Made by a program: the position numbers and the translations under genes. Below the pieces are notes generated by a model. The model was not told the DNA's origin and did not search any database. It saw nothing but the letters and a program-made list of their open reading frames with translations. Below are positions 45,760-57,519 of a stretch of DNA of 64,000 nt, piece after piece; within the stretch, counting starts at the first letter, position 1; every line of letters starts with the position of its first letter. The DNA comes from Trichomonas vaginalis G3 (taxonomy: Eukaryota; Parabasalia; Trichomonadida; Trichomonadidae), in contig NC_067206.1 of assembly GCF_026262505.1 (NCBI RefSeq), forward strand, positions 33,123,896 to 33,187,895. Direction: 5' to 3'.

Positions 45760-48700
45760 CTAATAATATTTATATGGCTCCAATGATATTTGCCTTCTGA
45801 TTTGTTTTCTCTTTTGGTTAAGCTTTTGCTTTTGTATTTTCTTTTTTGCTGCTTTTATACTTTCAGGTGAAGGTTGAACATTAGGCTTACAATATTTGTC
45901 TATTTCAGATGTATCAGCACCAAGTGAAATAAGAAGTTCTTTGGTTCCTTCTTTATTACATTCTATTGCATAATGTAGTGGAGTTTTTCCAACGACATCC
46001 CTTGAATTAATTTCGGCACCATGTGAAATAAGTAATTCTACTGTCTCTTTACTGTTTAATCTTGCGGCAATATGAAGAGCCGTTTCTCCATTTTTGCTCT
46101 TGCATTGATATCAGCACCGTGTGAAATAAGAAGTTCAGCTATTTGTTTATTATTAAATCTTGCTGTCATATGAAGAGCTGTCTCTAAATTTCTAGCTTTT
46201 GCATTGACATCTGCGTCATGCATCACAAGAAACTCTACAATATCTTTATTATTGTTCTCCACTGCATAGTGAAGTGCAATTTTTCCTTGATTGTTTTTCG
46301 CATTAATATCAGCGGACAATACCATAAGTTGTTCTGTTGCATCCTTATTACCATATTTGGTTGCATAATGGAGGGCAGATTCTCCATTTTTGTCTTTTGT
46401 ATTGATATTAACACCATTAGCAATAAGAAGTTCTATGATATCTTTACTATTGCATTGAGCTGCGACATGGAGAACCGTTTGATTAAGTGGACTTAAAATA
46501 CTTACACCATGAGAAATAAGGAGTTCAGTTATTTCTCTCCTGTTATATCTTGCAGCAGTACAAAGAACTGAATCCATATTTCGAGCAATTGCATTGATAT
46601 CAGCTCCATGCGAAATAAGAAGTTCTGCTATATCTTTCCAATTGTTTATTACAGCGAAATGGAGTGCAGACGTCCCATTTTTACATTTCTTTTTGACATT
46701 TGCGCCGCCCTGAATAAGAGCTACTGCTGTCTCTTTATTATTCCTTTCCAATGCAATAAGAAGAGCTGTTTTTCCTTGATTATTTTTTAAGTTGAGATTA
46801 GCTCCATGCGCAATAAGAAACTCTGCAATTTCTTTTGAATTATTTTCTCCTGCATAATGAAGTGCAGTATTTTCAAAATCAGTATCGGTTGCATTAACAT
46901 CAATTTGGTTTATTGTTGTTGAAGTTGATAAATAATTGCAGATATTAATATTATTATATGAAGCTGCAAAATGAAGGACAGTTCTATTATCTTTGGTCTT
47001 TTTGAAGAAATTAAAGTTATCATTATTTATAATGTCATTAAACTGGGGAAAAGCAACGCACCATGGCATAACTGAATCAGTGTCATCATCAAACATCATA
47101 AGAGCAGCTTTCAAGTTCTGCGACTTGAGTATTCCTAATTCAATGTAACTATAATTACCAAGATTAAATATTCCTTTGTCAATGACATATTTAAGGAAAT
47201 TATTGTTATGTGAACAAATGATTGGTTCCAAGTCTGAATAATGAACTTCAATATCTTTCATACATTCATTGATGATGTCTGTGTTATTACCAATAAATGA
47301 ATATTTAAGGCATTTCTCTGTGATTTCTGTGTTTAAGGGTGCACCCGTATGTACGTTTATTTGAGAGGAGGAGGATTACCCTCTCAATTTTGAGGGATTC
47401 GTTAGTTTATTTTCTCGATGAATATGCAATAAAATTTGATTTTTACCTTATCAATATACTTCATATAATATACACATGTTCATGTAAAAACTTTTTCCCA
47501 AAATCCTCATGAATTAAGGGATTTTTGAATTTTAAGAATTTTTTTCGAATTTTTTCGAAAAAAAAAATATTTTCAGAACAGCCTTAACGGCTAAGATTTA
47601 GGAACAATGTTAAGTATCAAAAAGAAAGGAGGTCTGATATAGACAACATATATCGTTGAAGGTTGAAAAAATCTCTAATATTTGAGCCCAAAATTTCAAA
47701 TTTTAATTTTTTGAAAAAAGAGGCCACCCGTATGTACGTTTATTTGCGAGGAGGAGGATTATATTTTTGAAAGGGTGAAACATTATGAATATGTTAATTA
47801 TATAATAATATGTATTATTATAAAAAAGAAAAAATAAAGCACGTTAAAATTTTTCTTTCTTGATTTTTTACAAAATCTACTTAGAATTATGCAAAATATG
47901 ACTAAATAATTATAAATTTCAAGTTAAATTTTAATTTTGATAAATAATTTAAATTTCAAAATATCAAGTTCAGTTCGACTATGTATGTAGTAATTCCTCA
48001 ATAAAGTGCCGAAACCCTATTAAAATATATGAACATTTTCAACATTTTAATGTTTTTATTTAAAAATTTGATGGAATATGAGCTTCAAACAATTATTATG
48101 TAAATAAAAATAATTAAATATATGTATTTATTCGTATTACAACCGTAGTAAGTCGATTCTTCCTTTCTTCTACTGAGATTTGAATTTGATTTCGAATTGT
48201 AAAGAGATTCAAAGGGAAAATACTAGCGGATAAAAACTACCTCCATGAAAGGGTCATAATGGAGTCAAGTTGTATTTTTTGATATTTTTTGCTTTTCGAG
48301 CCTAAATAGGTAGCCAAGATCATGCCTAAAAATAAGGTTCTAAATTCTGAAGTTTACATGATCCTCTCGTGTGCACCCTTAAATTCGAAGTCATGAAATT
48401 AAAAATATTCACTGATCAAAAGTAGCAGCAAGCTTCAATAGGTGAAAATGGATCAATTGTACTAAAAAATTTAAAAAATATAGGCAAACTTATTGATACA
48501 CCTTCCAATGAATTTTCAGAAATGTATTCTCTAAATTTATCAATTTGGTCATGCATGATAATGTATTGAATTTCGTTCTCTTTTGGAAATGATCCTCTAT
48601 TAAAATCAACTTGGCTGGAAATATCAGAATTTATGGAAATATTTAAACGCAATCTTTGTGAAATGCCGCTTATATATCTATCTTGTAATAAATTTTTATA

Positions 48701-48946
48701 TGAAAATGCATACTTGGCTAAGATTTGATTAAGTATTTTAATATAAAGTGCAACAGATCCATAATTATACTGGATTGCAGTGAGAATACTCAATATAAGA
48801 TCTTTAAATGCAGTTTTGTATTTTGAAACTATAATTTCTGTAATCAAATCGAAAACAACTTCAATAGTTTCATCAGCTTTAAGGTGAAAGAGTTTATCGT
48901 AAGCATCTATGAAATCACCATATTTCTCTATATACTGAGAACACAT
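45760..48946 (-). pseudogene. Ankyrin-repeat gene broken by nonsense, insertion and frameshift
   Basis: The N-terminal part (48416-48946, MCSQYIEKYGDFIDAYDKLF) is the helical head typical of trichomonad ankyrin proteins, ending in IEACCYF. A UGA then replaces the usual Gly codon (GGA) before SVNIFNF. The frame meets a TTAA-flanked insertion (47337-48378) and resumes exactly with NTEITEKCLKYSF. The ankyrin repeats follow (TALHYAGENNSKEIAEFLIA and at least eight more). Near 46093 a one-base loss disrupts the frame; the remaining repeats and a basic tail (IKAAKKKIQKQKLNQKRKQI) end at 45760. Ankyrin arrays bind protein partners. Confidence 0.85.
47337..48378. mobile_element. TTAA-flanked insertion A (non-autonomous)
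   Basis: 1,042 bp flanked by TTAA (47333-47336 and 48379-48382). The ends GGGTGCAC.CG and the reverse complement of CG.GTGCACCC form a short terminal inverted repeat (10 of 11). No coding frame is seen. A segment near the left end (ACCCGTATGTACGTTTATTTG, then GAGGAGGAGGATTA) recurs inside at about 47728-47762. A piggyBac-like origin is suggested by TTAA; this is inference. Confidence 0.75.
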
Positions 48947-49382
48947 GATGATTAAATTGAAATTGAAAAGAAAATTCTAAACGTATTTATATAACGAAAT
49001 CGTACAAAATGTACTTTCAAAATGTGTACAATAGGATTTTCTATTTTATGTGAAGAAAGTTGATGAACAAGTACAAATTTTGCTTAATTTACAAAACATT
49101 GGCATATGACTTAAACATACTAATTATATCCTTGGTTAGGCTAAAATTTTCCCGCATTTAACCTGATAATTAACTAAACTAATGATGAATACATAATCTA
49201 TCGATAGTGACAAGTTTTCGAAGAGTTTTCTTTCTCAAATCGCTGACAAAATATACATGAGTTCTTAGTTGTGATGGATGATTCCATAATGAATGATATT
49301 AATGGCGTGAAGCGCCAATATAATTGTAACAACTTTACAAAATTTTGTAAAGTTAACGTCTTGATAACAGATAATTATTTTT
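48947..49382. other. Intergenic region, divergent promoters
   Basis: 435 bases between the ankyrin pseudogene and the B-box gene. AT-rich. Nothing specific recognised. Confidence 0.45.
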
Positions 49383-51374
49383 ATGTCAAATATCCCATCC
49401 TTTTCAGAAGAGTTCAGATATACCGAACATCTTTTAAGAATGCAGCTCAATGCACCATCTCTGAAGATTTCTGAGCTTTCTGACTTCAAATTAAAGCCAA
49501 TTATCACTCAATTCGAAAATTTCATTAAAAATCACAATCCAGTCAATGTTGTAGATGCATTTATACCAGTTTCCGAGATTTCACAAGACGTATCTAATGT
49601 TAGTAGATATGGAATTCGTGTTTCACCAAAGGATGGCTTTGCATTCACTCTCAATGATATTAAAATTAATAAATCAGGGGAGAACGTATTATATCATGCT
49701 CAAATTGCTTTAGGAGCTGTTTATAATTATCAAGATATGAAAGCACCACTTGATTCAATTCAATACATCTCTACACCACCAACATCAGAAAATCTTCCAT
49801 CTGGATACGACTCTCTTCGTATTGGAAATAATAAATTCGTTGTTTTCCACCAAAATCAGGTTAAGAACCTCCATTTAGTTAAATTTACATGGGATCCAAA
49901 GTTTGAAAAGGTAAATCCATCAAGAAACGTATGCGATATTTGCGGAAAACCAGATGCAAAATTATATTGCACAAATGACCATTTAAAGCTTTGCCAAAAG
50001 TGCGATGCATCACAACATAAGTCTCAAGAAACAAAGAACCATAAGAGAGAACCATTAGAAACTTCTTTGAGTCAAAATCAGAAATGTCCAGAACATCAAG
50101 ACCATCCTGTACAGTATTACTGCAACAAATGCAAACTTCCTGTTTGTGTTGATTGCAAAGTCAAAGGATCTCACTCTAACAGAGAGTTTCTTAAGCATAA
50201 ATTAACTCCAATCGATGAAGCCTTCAAGAACTGTGTAAAAGAGCATCAGGATGAATCAGACTTTATAACAAAGCGCCGCCAGATCCTCGATAACGAAATT
50301 AAGAATAAAGATGCTGAATTACAGCAAATTGCCAAGAATCTCAAAGAAACAGAAGACGAAATCATGAGAATGGCCATGAAGGCAATACATGATGCAAGAA
50401 ACCAGTCAAATCAATCAGCAAATCTCGTTAAATCCGCAAAATTAGAATTAATTCGTAAAAAAAACGAATTAGAAAGGCAAAAGAACCTTGTTAAAGGTGC
50501 TATTGATGAAGGTGAACCATTATATGTATTGCAAACTGTTAAAGATGATGAGTTATACACGAATTTCGTAAAAGAAAACAAAGATTTGCCACTTAAGATT
50601 GAAGGAATCGCAAATCTCGATGTTTTCGGACAAATTCAAGTGAAACCACAGGCAGTTCCAGCGAAATTGAACAATTCTTCTTTAGTTCAAAACAGAGAAA
50701 TAAATGAATTTGATTCCGATCAAAATGCTGAAGAAGATGAAGAAGAAATCGAAGATTTACCACATATATCATCTCTTGCTAAGATTGCTGAGAGAAAACT
50801 CAAGAAATTCCAGGAAATGAATACAAAATTTGATTTTGTTCCATTCCAGGACTCTCAAATCTTAACAAATGATGAATTAAGGAACAGATTATACCTTTGC
50901 TTACCATTCAAAGCCGTTCCAGAGCCTCACATCTTATTCTCCTCATTTATCCACGGAATGACAATGAAATCTTTACATGAAAATGTCGACAACGTTGGAA
51001 TAACATGTGTTCTTATCAAATTCGGCAAGAATATCTTCGGAGGATTCGCCGGAACCAAATGGACACCAGATGGCAATCCAAAACGCGAAAAATCATCGAC
51101 ATTCCTGTTCCAATTGACAAAGGATGCCTATATTCCATACGGAGGACAGAAAGAAGACACGTTTTACACTGTTTCCACCGAGAATTATATTTCATTTGGT
51201 GGAGAAGACCTCAAAATCAGTGGAAAGTCACTTGAAGAGTGTTCTTCTGCTATAGAAAACTCATTTGGAGTTGGTTTGAAGTACGGAAGCAAAGCAGCAA
51301 AGGAATTTTTGGCTGGAAAACACCAATTCAAGCCAGATGCAATCGAAATTTGGGGATTCTTCTTTCCAAACTAA
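49383..51374 (+). CDS. B-box zinc-finger protein with C-terminal TLDc domain
   Basis: 663 residues. An N-terminal domain of about 175 residues was not recognised. B-box 1 is near residues 182-222 (CDICGKPDAKLYC, LCQKCDASQH, NHKRE). B-box 2 is near 233-275 (CPEHQDHPVQYYC, LPVCVDCKVKGSH, KHKL). A coiled coil covers about 285-375. An acidic linker follows (NAEEDEEEIEDLP). The TLDc domain is about 495-663: LFSSFIHGMTMKSLHE, GGFAGTKW, STFLFQL and the ending PDAIEIWGF. There is no RING finger. TLDc domains act in oxidative-stress resistance and V-ATPase regulation; the B-box/TLDc combination suggests a protein-interaction scaffold. Confidence 0.88.
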   Translation: MSNIPSFSEEFRYTEHLLRMQLNAPSLKISELSDFKLKPIITQFENFIKNHNPVNVVDAFIPVSEISQDVSNVSRYGIRVSPKDGFAFTLNDIKINKSGENVLYHAQIALGAVYNYQDMKAPLDSIQYISTPPTSENLPSGYDSLRIGNNKFVVFHQNQVKNLHLVKFTWDPKFEKVNPSRNVCDICGKPDAKLYCTNDHLKLCQKCDASQHKSQETKNHKREPLETSLSQNQKCPEHQDHPVQYYCNKCKLPVCVDCKVKGSHSNREFLKHKLTPIDEAFKNCVKEHQDESDFITKRRQILDNEIKNKDAELQQIAKNLKETEDEIMRMAMKAIHDARNQSNQSANLVKSAKLELIRKKNELERQKNLVKGAIDEGEPLYVLQTVKDDELYTNFVKENKDLPLKIEGIANLDVFGQIQVKPQAVPAKLNNSSLVQNREINEFDSDQNAEEDEEEIEDLPHISSLAKIAERKLKKFQEMNTKFDFVPFQDSQILTNDELRNRLYLCLPFKAVPEPHILFSSFIHGMTMKSLHENVDNVGITCVLIKFGKNIFGGFAGTKWTPDGNPKREKSSTFLFQLTKDAYIPYGGQKEDTFYTVSTENYISFGGEDLKISGKSLEECSSAIENSFGVGLKYGSKAAKEFLAGKHQFKPDAIEIWGFFFPN

Positions 51375-51946
51375 CTTTATATATATATTTATCTTGTTAC
51401 ATTTAAACTAATCTAAACAATATCTTATTTCAAATCTTCCTATTTATGATTTCTTTTTCAGTGTCTTTTCGTGCCTAGATATTGGTTTTATTGAAAGAGT
51501 AACAGATGCTATAAACTTCTCAAATTTCACTGTTTATGATTTCATTTTCCGAGTTTTTTCATGAAATATTACTTATTTTCAGAGAATTTCGGAAGGTATT
51601 AAGAATATCCAGAACCGAATAATTCGCATAAAGTGAGAGCAATCTTATACGATATATCAAATGCAAATTTATTGTAGTTCACCAGTGTGATAAAAAATCT
51701 TCAAAGCATACTACTTCCATAATACAAATATATATTTCAATGCTTCAAACATATTTTCATTCTTTGTGGTTTTGATAAAAGTGAAACTTCCCTTTTTTAC
51801 ATATCAAATGTCTTTCGGCATTATAATCAAAAATAATCATTAGTATGATAATTACACTTTTATTGCATTTTTAACATGCTTCACGCCCGTATAAAGACGC
51901 AATAAAAGTGAAACTTCCCTTTTTTACATATCGTCTTTTTTGACAA
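51375..51946. other. Intergenic region with direct repeats
   Basis: A 31-bp direct repeat (ATAAAAGTGAAACTTCCCTT and the next 11 bases) lies at 51775-51805 and 51902-51932. Segments at about 51430-51680 (TTTATGATTTCTTTTTCAGTG, GAGAGCAATCTTATA) recur in diverged form at 55330-55480 and 56210-56330, suggesting an old duplicated gene end. Confidence 0.6.
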
Positions 51947-52716
51947 TTGGAAAATTTTTGGGGAAAGTCATCTGAAGAAGATGACGATCCCTGGAATAGT
52001 TATTTTCCAATTCAGTTTACAGGTAATCCAATCAAAAATCGTCAGAACTGTAATCTAGAGACCAACAATCACCAGTATTTCTTAGATGAGTGCATTTTTT
52101 TTGATGATAATAACCGAGTTATCTACTTTTACCCAATTGAAAACTCTCTATTCCTACATAATCGGTGTTCTTTTAGTAATTGCATATCAAAAGAAGATGG
52201 AACTTGTATTTACTACGTTATTGGCAGCAATAGTTCAATTGTTCAACGAAAATTCTGTTGTACAAAATGCCAAAGCTCAAAAAGTGGCCAATTTTCATAT
52301 ACAGAAGTTGGCACAGATAACTTAAACTTTGTTATTGAAAGTTCCCTTTTCGATGTAGGAAATGAAAGTGTTGGTAGTTTTACATTTTATACAATGAGTG
52401 ATAATATTGTAGTTTCATCAACAAATTTCTCATCATGTAAAGCTACTTCATATTCTGTTGGATGGTTTAAATGTGATTCACGTAAATACACAACAACATT
52501 TAATTATTCAACTGTTGTTAATAATTTAGCAACAAATAATTATGGTCAAATGATAAATATTCACTATTACGCTTTGATTGATTCATGTAATATTATAAAT
52601 AATACTAATACACAATCAACATATGGAATTATTTACCATCAATATAATTCTCTTACTGTAAAAAGTTGTTCTTTTATTAACAACACTGGTCCTGAAGGTT
52701 CATATTTGATATTTAA

Positions 52717-54989
52717 GGATACCCTTACGTGTCAGATTTTTTGCGCATACGAAGAAGTCATGCTAGACATGAGCTATAAACCTGAAATTTTAGCAACATA
52801 TTTAAAACTTTTTAAACTACAATACACTTTAATATTCAAGAACAAAAATATTCTTTTTAGAAATTACATAATTATTTTATGTGAAATCTATATAAAAACA
52901 TATTTTGCGAGCGTAACTTTTTTCTTTATAAGCACCTTATATGACTGATAAACTGTGAAGGCACATAATTGTTAATTCATAGAGTTGATATGTTTCCAAA
53001 ATTGAGAGGAAATTTGAAAATTGAATACCCTTTCAATTCAATTTTCAAAAGATATCAGCTCCTTCAATAATTGAAGGACGATTTTGATCATTTGCTCTTA
53101 AAACAAGTATGCCATGGAGAAAAAAGTTACGCTCGCAAATCTGAAATATAACTATCATATAAAAAATTAAATTTCTAATTTTTTACTCTATAGATATTAT
53201 TGGCCACTTGTGTAATGCATAAAAGTTTATGTCATATGCATACATTTGGAAGTATGGGAGACGAGGGAAATTACTTCTATGAGGCACTAGGATTTTTAAA
53301 AATTTCTCTATCGGACTCACCATTCAATTTCTCGAAAATTAAAAAAAATCAATAATAGCTAAAATGTATTATGCATAACAAATTTTAATGTTACACGGTA
53401 TTTTTTGAACTTCATGACATGAATTTTCTTTATATTATTTTTTTTTTTGGATTTTCTATGATTTATGCGATAGGCTGGAACAACATTGTAAGTGCAATGA
53501 TATCATTTATAGAGAAATCTAAAACTTCAGCATTCAGAACTCGCAACCACAAAAATATTCATTTGCTAAGTAAGTAAAGTTGATTAAGTTCGACACTTAG
53601 CTTTTATACGTAAAACCAAGTGTGTATTGTTATTTCTTGTTAAATTATTGAGAAAAAAATAAATTGTAAGAGAAACGATACTGATTATTGAAATAATATT
53701 GAGGGTAGCTGCAGATTTCTTCATTAACATGCCGGAAATTTGTTAATCTTGGTTTTCTATCATAAAATCTGTCGAAGAATCTAAAAACGGAGATATGAAA
53801 TAGAGATCATGTAAATCTAGAGTATCCTGTCAGAAAAATAGACTAAGCATGTAACCCTTTTTTGGTCATAAACACTTTTTACCACTTAGTCATACAGATG
53901 ATCATTAAATTTAAACGAGCACTTTTTGTCAGAATTTATTCTTTTACAAAGACAGAAGATTTTAGTATTATTTAATATTAGTGCTGTAGCAAAATTCAAA
54001 AAACGGTGAAAATTCAGTGAATTTGTGAATTCACTTTTTTTTCGACATTTTTCTTGATATATCCATGCACATTAAGAACACAGCTTTGATACGCTTAAAA
54101 AAGCATATTTCATATGAAATTGTTAAAGAAATAAACAATTTATATAAAAATTGCACTTATGGGCAGTTTAGATATATAATTTATATATAACATATATACA
54201 AATCCATAGACAAAGTGCAATAACTACAATGTTGTAGAAAATTACAGCAGAAATACTGACTTTTTGAAGGATAATAAGAATTCTTCTAAATGTTGTATTT
54301 TTATAATTTGATTGATTTTTTTTACTATTTCATTAATCTTTTATGAATAATAATTATTTTTAATATATGTGCTATTAAAATTTCAAATTTTGACTAATAT
54401 ATCTAAGTTATCTGAACGAAACATTTAGAAAATATCATACTTACATTGAAATAGCAAGTAGAGCATATTAATAGCAAGTTTCTTGGCTTTATATCTATCA
54501 TCTATTGTTGTTTGATCAAACAAAATTCACTCTATTATATGGTGTCAATTAATTAAAACAATTTTTAATAGTTATTTATTTAGTGCGAATAAGTGCAAAC
54601 TCATAAATGAATAACTTAATAGTAGAAATGAATTATCTGATATAAATCTCACATTTTGTCCATCAGAAATACTTTAATTGCATACGCATAACTATTAGTA
54701 ATACGTCTGGAGTGTCAATTAATAACAATCCCACAACAAGTAAAATTCAGATTTTTATTAAACTTATTTTTTCCTAAAAGTTTTCTCAAATTACTATATA
54801 TACATATGTGGATAAAATAATAGTAATATTGTAAAAAATTAGATAATTTTTTTTATTTGAGAACCTCTCAAAAGTTCATTCAATTTATCAATTGTTTCAG
54901 TTTGATGTATATTCATTTCTGGAGCCTAAAACTTTAGCAATCATGACAATATCATATTCTCTTTCTAACTACGCAATGTAAGGGTATCC
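52717..54989. mobile_element. TTAA-flanked insertion B (non-autonomous)
   Basis: 2,273 bp between TTAA at 52713-52716 and 54990-54993. The ends form a 12-bp perfect inverted repeat: GGATACCCTTAC at the left and GTAAGGGTATCC at the right. No coding frame longer than short chance frames is seen. It contains the nested palindromic unit 52904-53139. The TTAA target is shared with insertion A, but the end sequences differ. Confidence 0.8.
52904..53139. repeat. Nested MITE-like inverted repeat
   Basis: TTTGCGAGCGTAACTTTTTT at the left end faces its exact complement (AAAAAAGTTACGCTCGCAAA) at the right end, enclosing 236 bp. No clear target duplication is visible. It lies inside insertion B. Confidence 0.65.
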
Positions 54990-55225
54990 TTAACAATGAT
55001 CAATTAACAGTTGATAGTTGTTACATTGACAATTCGATTTCATCAACATTTAAAAGAAATACTGTAGAACCTACTAATACAAGAGAACTATTTACTAACA
55101 ATTTGATTCATTTTTCAACTGGTAATTGCCAAGCAGAATTTGCAATTATCAATAAAAGTATTTCTGAAGTTAATGAACTTTCTCTTTTTTTGCAAACTTT
55201 AGTAAACATTTCCAAATCTTCATAA

Positions 55226-55499
55226 ACTAAAGTCTACAATCATTATTAAAAACATATGATTAGATACTCTGCCTCCAATTCATTTTTTTTAATATATAGA
55301 GAGTTACATGAGGCATTAACAACTTCATTCTCCATGCTTTTTCATGATTAAATATTGCTTTTGTTGAGATCGTTTCAGAAGGTAAAAATTGCATCCATAA
55401 CGGGATAATTTGCATAAAATGAGAGCAATCTTATAGGATGTATCTAATGCCAATTTATTTAGAAATCATTTAGTACGAAAATGATCAAAATATAAGTAC
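55226..55499. other. Intergenic remnant sequence
   Basis: AT-rich. It includes a diverged copy of the 51540-51670 segment (TTTCAGAAGGTA, ATAAAATGAGAGCAATCTTATA). No gene. Confidence 0.45.
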
Positions 55500-56215
55500 T
55501 TCATGTTGCAAGTCAATGCGGAAATCTAGAACTTATTAAATATCTGATTGAATGTGGCGGTGACAAAGAATCAAAGAATGATTGGAAATCTACTATATTC
55601 ATTAAAGCCTCAGAAAAAGTTCAACTTGAAGTTGTTAAATATCTTATTTCTATTGGAGCTGATAAAGAAACAAAGAATAATGAAGAATGTAATCCATTCA
55701 TCATTGCATCACACTTTGGTCAACTTGAAGTTGTTAAATATCTTATCTCTTTTGGTGCTGATAAACACCACACATTTGCGCATCAAGATATGGTCAACGT
55801 GATGATGTAAAATATCATATATCTGTTGATGCTAATAAAGAAGCAGGGAATAAACTTGGAAATACTCCACTCTTTAAAGCATCAAATAATAATCATCTAG
55901 AAATTGTTAAATATCTGATTTCCGTTGGAGCGAACATAGAAGCAAAGAAAAATGATGAATATACTCCACTCATTAGTGCATCACACTATGGCAGATTTGA
56001 TGTTGTTACATATCTTATCTCTACTGGAGCCAATATAGAAGCAAATGATAAATTTGGAAATACTCCACTCTTGAAAGCTACAATTAATGGTCAACTTGAA
56101 GCTGTTAATATATTATTTCTTTTGGTGCCAATAAAGAAGCAATGGATAATGAAGGTAAAATGGCAATTGATCCTGCTAATGGATCTGCAAAAAACAATCT
56201 AAAATCTCAAATTTC
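55500..56215 (+). pseudogene. Ankyrin-repeat gene fragment
   Basis: Ankyrin repeats are read in two or three frames: GNLELIKYLIECGGDKESKN, LEVVKYLISIGADKETKNNE, then NTPLFKASNNNHLEIVKYLI and GNTPLLKATINGQLEAVN. Frame changes lie near 55795 and 56110, and no start codon or head domain is present. It is a decayed copy of the expanded trichomonad ankyrin family. Confidence 0.8.
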
Positions 56216-56512
56216 CCTATTTATGATTTCTTTTTCAGTGTCTTTTCATGATAATATATTGCTTTTATGAAGAGAGTTTCAGAAGGTATTGAATGCATTC
56301 TTATAGGATGTATCTTATCCAAATTTATTTCAACTATCGTGATCCGTATTGCCAACTATTTCTTATGACTATCTTCTAAGTTCTGAAAATTATCTGGACA
56401 AAAAGAGTGTATAATTTTCATTGTTAGTATTTATTAAAGTATTCTGATGCAGTGAAAGAATAAAATTGTACTAAGAAGCCATTTTAATAAATGAATTCTT
56501 TATTATTTCATC
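56216..56512. other. Intergenic region with repeat segment
   Basis: 56216-56330 is a third copy of the segment seen at 51430-51680 (CCTATTTATGATTTCTTTTT, TTTCAGAAGGTATTGAATGC). The rest is AT-rich. Confidence 0.5.
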
Positions 56513-57519
56513 TCAAAATGCATAGCATTTAACTGGTTCAACAAGAAGATGTTGCCGACACTTATCGCAAGAAATGCACTTGATTGGTTTTCCTTCTAAG
56601 AGATGTTGAACCATATGTGGATCTGCAATTGTTGGGCGTCCGAAAGAAATCAGGTCAGCCCCAAGTTCAATTCCTTTGATCATGTGTGTTTTTTTCTAAT
56701 GCTATCAACAATTGCAATCTTTGCATCAGTACCTTTTCTTAGAATTGGAAGTGTTTTAATATGCCATCCACCTTTAACTGGACGAGCAGTTTTTGGATCC
56801 AAAGAGTTCCTGACAGCTTTCAGGGTATTTGAATATTCCCATAGATCAACTCCGTTAGTTGATCCACATATTTTGGCAACTTCTTCTGCAACTAATCCTC
56901 CATTGTAACCATCATCAAAATTGATTTTTGTTGCAATAAGGAAGTCTTTGCCGCACTCGCGGCGAATTGCTTCAACACATTCCTTGAGCATGCGAGATCT
57001 GTTCTTTCTGTTACCGCCATATTAATCTTCTCTTGTATTAGTAAGTGGAGAAAGGAATAAAGAGAGTAAATATCCATGTGCAGCGTGTATTTCAATTCCG
57101 TCTGCTCCAACATTTTGCGCTTTTTTAGCAGCATTCACGAAAAGTTCAATTGACTCGGAAATTTCAGAAAGGGACATAAACTTGCCATTTGTCTTGATGT
57201 TACGACAATCTGCAATTTGCATGATTGTTTTGGCACCTTTTGAATGAATATAATCAATAGTTTCACGCCAACCTTCTGCATGCGCGTCAGTGTGTAAGAT
57301 GGCTTGACCAGGAAGAGCTCTGGTTTTCTTATGTGTTGCATAATATCCAAGAGTAATGAGTCCAAACTTACCATCTGCAAGATCTCTATAATATTTCTGG
57401 TATTTTGGAATGGCAAAGCCATTTTCATCACAGTCATGCATGTATGTTGGTGATTTCATGAACCTATTTGGTACGATGCATTTGTTTATCTTAACAGGAG
57501 TTAATAGTTTGTCCAACAT
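56513..57519 (-). pseudogene. Old Yellow Enzyme family oxidoreductase, broken
   Basis: The N-terminal frame (57022-57519) has LTPVKINKCIVPNRFMKSPT and GIEIHAAHGYLLSLFLSPLT NTRED, the FMN-enzyme core with its His pair. An in-frame TAA then precedes YGGNRKNRSRM, where the family reads YGGS.ENR.R. The frame continues (VAKICGSTNGVDLWEYSN) to near 56690, where a run of A causes a shift; the last part (LGADLISFGRPTIADPHMVQ, and a Cys-rich end CISCDKCRQH) ends at 56513. It would use NAD(P)H and FMN to reduce enones or similar acceptors. Confidence 0.85.

Larger units (their letters stand above)
51947..55225 (+). pseudogene. Beta-helix surface-protein gene fragment split by insertion B
   Basis: The frame 51947-52716 has no ATG and starts mid-protein. 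It shows Asn/Ser/Cys-rich repeats with hydrophobic strands (FLDECIFFDDNNRVIYFYPI, SFTFYTMSDNIVVSSTNFSS, LIDSCNIINNTNTQSTYGII), as in right-handed beta-helix, Pmp-like surface proteins of trichomonads. A TTAA-flanked insertion (52717-54989) interrupts it, and the frame resumes exactly at NNDQLTVDSCYIDNS and ends at 55225. 5' truncation plus insertion make it a pseudogene. Confidence 0.75.
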
